From the NCBI GenBank assembly GCA_907163375.1, contig CAJQUW010006150.1, forward strand, positions 124,001 through 188,000: DNA of 64,000 nucleotides, written 5' to 3'. Positions 58,251 through 64,000 of the stretch are shown piece after piece; positions within the stretch are counted from its first letter, which is position 1; every line of letters starts with the position of its first letter. A model generated the notes under the pieces. The model was not told the DNA's origin, ran no database searches, and saw only the letters and a program-made list of their open reading frames with translations. The position numbers and the translations under genes were made by a program. This stretch comes from Prostheceraeus crozeri (lineage: Eukaryota > Platyhelminthes > Polycladida > Euryleptidae).

Positions 58251-58883
58251 GGTACTTATGGGTTATCTCCCCCACCCCACATTTTCAAATTTGTCTCAAA
58301 TCCGTAGAAATGAATCAACCGTTACAAAACTTTAAGCACAAGTAAGTGAGGTTATTCTCTACCCACATGCAAAAATTTAGGCAAATCGAACAAGTACTTT
58401 TTGAATTAGGAGCGATAACTTGAAGTGCAGCGATGCCGGCAGCTTGATCTGACTTCTTATGACCTCACCGTCGGAGCAGAAAGCACTTGAGGTTAACAAA
58501 GTCATCTCCCGACAGCTCGTGAAGCGATGATGACCAGACCACATACCTTATATTAATATGCTTGGCTTAATAAAGGTGTGACAAGGTGGTGGTCGTGGGA
58601 AGATTTCAAATAACGGTGGATGAGACGGAGAGAGGGAGAGAGAACAATGCACACACGAGTAACAATAATGCGTCGAACAGACGAAGTCAGATCAAGCAGC
58701 TGACTTCGCTACACTTCGCGTGATCGTCTCTCATGCAAAAAGTACTTGTCTGATCTGCATAAAATTTTGTATGTGGGTAGAAAATATACTTAAATACGTT
58801 TACCTGAGGTTTGGTGACGATTGATTCATTTTTGCAGATTTTAGACAAATTTGAAAACCTGGGGGAGATAACCCACAAGTACC
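58251..58883. mobile_element. Long-TIR non-autonomous transposon with 8-bp target duplication
   Basis: Ends are GGTACTTATGGGTTATCTCC on the left and GGTACTTGTGGGTTATCTCC (inverse) on the right. Arms of about 210 bp (to 58463, from 58680) pair through GCTTGATCTGACTTC. Flanks TCTAATTC (58243-58250) and TATAATTC (58884-58891) differ at one base, consistent with an 8-bp target duplication as made by hAT, Merlin or P-type transposases. No coding capacity. A half copy is at 6848-7093. Confidence 0.8.
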
Positions 58884-58891
58884 TATAATTC

Positions 58892-59215
58892 TTGTTAAAG
58901 ACCATGTGCAGAAAATGCATCATACGACGGGTATAGCTTGTTTTCGTGAATTTCAGTTTTTTTACTTTTTCCAAATTGAACTTAAATGTCTAAGTTTGTA
59001 GCTTGTCAAGCAAGCTTCGTGAAACTTAAATAGTTCATATCTATAGCTTCCTTGCATAGGCATTTGGCTAACCCGGTAACGGCGTTGTATACTTATAGAT
59101 TATTCATGTAGACGAGATGAGATTTCATTGTATGAGAAAAGAGTCGACCATGAAATCGACGCATGTCGCTCTCCTACCCCCTAGGAGCTTAATTACTTCG
59201 ATTAATCAACTATTT
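58892..59215. other. Unassigned
   Basis: No supported feature between the foldback and the PLE. Confidence 0.35.
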
Positions 59216-60120
59216 CATTTAGTGCGCATCGCCTCTGCTCTCCGGCTCATCTTGAAAGGGAGTTTACACTGCTCAGACGTGTTTTAACCAACAACGGCTA
59301 CCCGTTCTGGTTCATCGAGAGACATTCAACTCCTGTAGTGCGTCCTCAGATACCCACTGTGCCCAAGAAAGAGGTATTCTTTGCGGTTCAGTACACCGGG
59401 AACTCCTCAGCTCAGATAGCGAGCAGCATTGTGAAGATGGTAGAGCGCGCTTTTACTCACGTGCGGTTGAGAGTGTGGTACCGGACTCAATCACTAGCAC
59501 CCAACGCCCCCAAAGACAAAGTTCCGACGTTTCACCGTTCTTGTGTGGTCTATGCCTACAACTGCGCCTGCGGAGCAGGCTACTTGGGACGCACGGAACG
59601 TTCTTTGGGCACAAGGATAGATGAGCATTTACCGAAGTGGTGCCTACAACAACAGAGCCGACCACGGTCAAGGGCCCTCCCAACCTCTGCCGTGACACGC
59701 CATGCCTCAACCTGCTCCATACCTCCCAACAAAGACTTTTTTAAAGTAGTGAGACAGTGCCGCTCACCATTTGAGCTACGTGTTGCAGAGGCTGTACAGA
59801 TTCGTTTTACCAAACCAGTATTGTGTGTTCAAAAAGAGTATTTGTATGATTGTACTTTGATTTAACTTTTCCTTTTCTTTCCCTTTATTTAATTTTATTT
59901 CCTTCGCTATCTCATCATCTGTGATATGACTCTATTGACTTCGTACGTGATCTTATTGTATTGTTACATGCCTTATTCAGACACCGTTTTCATTGTTCGA
60001 CTGATATGCAAATGCGTAGTGTTCACTCCCGATAGTCTGATGTCACTTGATCTGCCGTGTCCGCTCTAAGAGGCAGCGATGAGCTTAGCGAACCATCAAT
60101 AAAATATTGCAATATGGACT
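59216..60120 (+). mobile_element. Penelope-like element 3' end with open GIY-YIG frame
   Basis: An open frame runs from after a stop at 59203 to 59865 without interruption. It starts in the region after the reverse transcriptase (HRLCSPAHLEREFTLLRRVL then TNNGYPFWFI) and passes through a linker. It then enters the nuclease domain with VVYAYNCACGAGYLGRTERS, LGTRIDEHLP, a HASTC histidine segment, FFKVVRQCRSPFELRVAEAV and Q..FTKP. This is the complete PLE GIY-YIG layout with Tyr, Gly, Arg and Glu positions present. The 3' UTR holds GGCAGCGATGAGCTTAGCGA then ACCATC, typical of PLE ends, and finishes near 60120. The RT is absent through 5' truncation. The unbroken frame suggests a recent insertion. 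Confidence 0.85.
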
Positions 60121-63100
60121 TCCGCCTTCTGAACATAATTTATCAATTTTCGCATACAAAATAAATATTTCATTTAGGTTGATTTGACATCACTATTAAA
60201 GTGATGGATTCTCCTTCTGCTATTTCTCCCAAAATCCAGTAATTTAATTCATGCTAGACAAGCTTGTGCTTTGACTAGCCTAATATTTAGAACTCAGATT
60301 GACAGAATTCCTTTCACCTGAGATAATGAAGTAAAAAATCTTGGGAAGCATTATTCTCATCGTATTTACGCAAACTAGAGTCGTTCATCCTGATTCATTG
60401 TAAATGAAATATTTCTGCAATTACGAATTAAGACGGAATCTCGAAATTAAGTCAGACACGAGGCTTCTTAAGTCCCGGTCATGTATTGCATTTATAAACA
60501 ATCAAGCGCCGATAATGCTGGACGAACGCGACGTTTAACATTTTTTACATGGTCATTCTACTTTTAGTGTCAATCGTAGAAACCAAATGTGGTACCATTT
60601 AGCAAGTACTGGATTTGCACACAAGAGGATTGATGATAGCTAAATAATGATGATAATCTTTGTCATGCTAGCCGTGGAGTACATATAACTCATTTGCGAC
60701 AGGACACAACTCTCAGCTGTGAGAACATTTTTTAGCACCTATATGTAGCCTACTAAATAGTATCGGTGAATGCCAACTGTATTCCAAATTTGTGTTGTTA
60801 CTTTAATTTCAACTACAAATAGAACTGGGTGATTGCAATTAGGCCTACAATTAGACTAATGTGCTGCAATTGGTAATTGTCTGAAATTAATTTCACTTTC
60901 TAAGTAACTGGCACAATCTGATCTCGGCATTTGGAAAATATTGATTCGAGATCTCGAGATTCAGGGCGAGATCGACATTGAATTCACTAGTATTGTCGCT
61001 GTATTCAATAGATAACATTTTTCCAAAAAAAGTTCTACTTAAAACGGAAAGTTTCTACAAATATCATAATTGATGTGTATTTTGTCGTCAACTATTTTCG
61101 AAAAAGGAATGAATTTATCAAGTATAAAGAAATTGACAAAGTACTTCACTATTTAACATTTCTGGTCTTAAATTATGAAATTAAAGAGCCTTTATAAAAT
61201 GTTCTTAAACCTTGAATTCAGATTCGTTCAATTCATAAGATTTATCATTCCTGCATCATCAAAGGACATTTTACAATATTCTTCGTCGAATTTGTCTCAC
61301 TGGTGGCGACATTGCAATGATTGGAATGGAATGTAGTCTGACTGTGAACATGATCAATCTCATTTAGAAATATTCTATGACATCGGAGTTTGATAGAAGA
61401 ATACCTTATTTATTTACTCAACTTTCGGCTAATCAATGTATAGTGGATATAAAAAGTCATACGAGTGTATAATAATTGCACACGTATTCGCATTACAACG
61501 TTTTGCCGTGAAAAATTGTCTTCAGAAATATAGCATTACCATTATAATTTGAAGACAGCACAGTAGCAATTAGTAAGTGCCGATCAGTATAACTTTTGAA
61601 TTATTACATTTACATGTACATGTACTATGAACGATTTTTTAGACACTACTTCTTAGCAATCTTAATATTTCGTTGATTCTACAGAAGAATTAAACCTCAA
61701 AAGAAGTGAATTATATAGGCTAGCAGATTTTGATAAGTAAAGGTGAAAAATTTGGAAATGAAAGTTGTTACCATCAACTGACTGAAACATTCAAATTTGC
61801 GCCACAATGTATTTGGGGCACAAGGTTTTTTGCCGCACTGCATTTTTGCCGCAAAGAAATCGTATATTTAGGCCGGTCATTTCTCGTCTGTACATACATA
61901 AAGTTGAATCACGCGACACTTTGAGTATACGATTGATTTCTGTCAGAATCGAATGTTATCGATGTTATTCATTCAATAGTTATTTAAATAAAGATTTTTA
62001 TTCCACCCACTCGAACATCCATTGTTTTACTGACATACCTACTCTTAAAAATCAAATTGCTTCATCTGCGAAAATTCAATTCACGAGACAGGACAAGGAG
62101 TTCAATAAAGAGAAAATCCAAAGCAATTTCTGATTGACATTTTACGCTCGTTAAATTAGTAGGAAACTTCTTCCGTACTTAAATGACACACATTATTTTG
62201 AAGTACAAGCATTCATGATGATTGTCAATGAGTTTTTTATTTTATCAACGAATGTGATAATAATGCATGTGATATTGAGATATAAAATATATAATATTTA
62301 ATACATGATATTGAGATCTGTAATGAGAAATGTAATTGAATCAGTTGAAAATCATCCTATTTCGATGTAGCCGATAATCAGCTGTCACAAGGGTTGACAT
62401 GATCACTCTCGTAAGCACCATAAGCGATGTACATCATGAATGACTTTCCCTGTTCACATCTGAAGCAATAAATACTCAATTCGAGTGAAATATGTGAATA
62501 AATTAGAACTGACTGTAAAGCAATGTGTCTTTTTAATTGATCCGCCCGGATCCAGCGAAAATCGTTCATGATGGAATGTTCATGGTCATTCATGCTGTAG
62601 GAAGATCCTATTTAACGATAGAAGTTGCAGAATTTATAGAATCTTTCTACTGTTTTTATCGTTGCTCACTTACAGCTAGGATGATACAGTTGGGTCGCTA
62701 AGAATGTAAATCTAAAATTGAGTAGAGAAGTTTCATCCAGGAATACATGCAGCACGCTATCTAAAATTCATTAAGGCATAAAAAAGTTAAAGAAACTCTT
62801 TCATGCTTTATTTCTGCTCATAGTCTTGCCACAGCGGTAAACTTGTAACGACTGCAACCATTTACTAATCCACTGAACATCTTTAAATTTCAAAGCTAAT
62901 AACGTAAGGAAAGATCCATTATGCCTCTCCAGTTTTGTGGTTAAAATAAATCATCAGATGTAAAAGATGGAATTGAAAGACCGTCTGAAGTGAACAGTGC
63001 AATAAATTCAATGGATATTTCAAAAGAAGAGGATCTTGATTGCGAACTTGTGATTTTCAGAATCTATGCATCTTTGCTTAGCATTCAAGTTGCTTAAGGC

Positions 63101-63639
63101 AAAGAAATTGACAGTAGTTTTTGTTGATGAATTATACAAACAATTGATGACTATCCCGAGTACCAGCTGTGAACCAAAACATGCATCATCTGCCGCTGCA
63201 CAATTCACAGTAAAATAACGCTTACTTTCATGTGATGGCATTTCAAAATTTGAGCAAGATTGTTGCACGTGAAATTCAAACACGGTCACATGAATGGTGC
63301 TTTTATTACACAATAATTGCAACTATCACAAAAGCTAGCAATAATACGACATTTTCTACATTTTCTTTCATAACACTGCATGTGTTAATAACACTTCACC
63401 ATAGCATAACATTTGCACCAGTGTGTCAAAATTGAGAAAAATGAGGCTTTTTATATTTCAAAACAAGAAAAAAATTGAATTAATTCCTCATGCTGCCTGA
63501 CTTTTTATAGCTTAGTAAGATTAAGTGAAAAATGCAGCAGAACATTAGCTTTCTATCCATCAACATGTTCTTATTTTATTTATTACTAGAGGCACCAACT
63601 GTGTCAATTTTGACATGGCCTACATGATGTGGCCTACAC
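60121..63639. other. Unassigned
   Basis: No transposon protein or exon recognised over 3.5 kb. Frames at 61730-62133 and minus-strand 62378-62593 and 63020-63322 have no recognised motifs. One TAGGCCTA octamer at 60840. Confidence 0.35.
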
Positions 63640-63982
63640 CTACAAGGCACCTAAGGCAATGACTGCTATGCTGACATTGGCGATCTCTCTGCCAAAACGG
63701 CAAAGCAAAACGGTCCACTTGATTTTGAGAATGCACAAAGAAATTGTAGTTGACCACAGCAACGAAAAATTGAAACCTTAAATTATAGGCCTATTGTTCT
63801 GCAATTCCTCTAAAGTTGGAGTCGACTGCGTTGACCAAATGATCAGACTTTATTCAAATCGCACTGCAACAAGGCGATGGACGTTTGCGATCTGGTGCAA
63901 CATTCTTGACAGAGCATGCACAAATTCTTGGATAATATACAAGAAAATTTTAGGAGACGAAATTTCATATTTACTCTGACAG
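63640..63982 (+). pseudogene. piggyBac-type transposase, C-terminal part
   Basis: Frame 63794-63979 encodes SKVGVDCVDQMIRLYSNRTA, TRRWTFAIWCNILDRACTNS and WIIYKKILG. This matches the DDE_Tnp_1_7 (piggyBac) block TK.GVD..DQM...Y...R.TRRW......N.LD.A..N...IY, with its conserved Asp. Just upstream (from about 63700) RMHKEIVVDHSNEKLKP fits the preceding strand and KP motif, with a stop before IIGL. The upstream catalytic part is missing or unrecognisable, and a stop follows at 63977. An exon of a domesticated piggyBac gene cannot be excluded. Confidence 0.8.
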
Positions 63983-64000
63983 ACAACAATTTGGAAATTC

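Overview
The window looks like gene-poor, AT-rich animal nuclear DNA made largely of old transposable elements. There are no operons, ribosome binding sites or prokaryotic gene structure. The reading frames I can identify belong to LINEs, Penelope-like elements (PLEs), Tc1/mariner, piggyBac and Crypton-type elements. Around them sit many palindromic MITE or foldback elements. The mix, with frequent TAGGCCTA octamers, suggests an invertebrate metazoan, possibly marine; the species cannot be named from the sequence. I found no LTR retrovirus, no Polinton, no CRISPR array and no convincing tRNA or rRNA.

Only one stretch looks like a host gene: a 100-nt minus-strand exon at 14726-14825 with consensus splice sites, encoding transmembrane helix 3 of a rhodopsin-family peptide receptor. 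Its neighbouring exons were not found, so much of the sequence around it may be intron.

Layout. 1-3.4 kb: nothing recognised. 3.4-10 kb: foldback repeats, a PLE 3' end (-) with a MITE inserted in its GIY-YIG domain, and the N-terminal part of a Crypton-type recombinase. 12.2-13.8 kb: a Tc1-like element. 14.7 kb: the receptor exon. 16-22 kb: mostly unassigned with two MITEs. 23.9-26.2 kb: four retroelement 3' ends stacked in one orientation. 26.6-30 kb: two copies of a GGGTCA-rich repeat around a DD41D-like mariner. 34.3-47.1 kb: one LINE (-) with ORF1, endonuclease, linker and reverse transcriptase, split by an 8.5-kb TIR-bounded insertion. That insertion itself carries an inverted PLE pair, a LINE fragment, a second Tc1 copy, a foldback and a TTAA-flanked MITE. 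47.2-50.9 kb: two more LINE fragments (+). 50.9-51.8 kb: the C-terminal part of a Crypton-type recombinase. 55.8-59 kb: MITEs, mariner debris and a foldback with an 8-bp target duplication. 59.2-60.1 kb: a PLE 3' end (+). 63.6 kb to the end: a piggyBac transposase C-terminus.

These elements do not act together as a system; the window is a layered record of insertions whose order can be read from nesting. The most informative points are the LINE split by the 8.5-kb element, the MITE in the PLE domain, the inverted PLE dimer and the isolated receptor exon. I see no clear new functional system. All identifications were made by eye and need searches to confirm.
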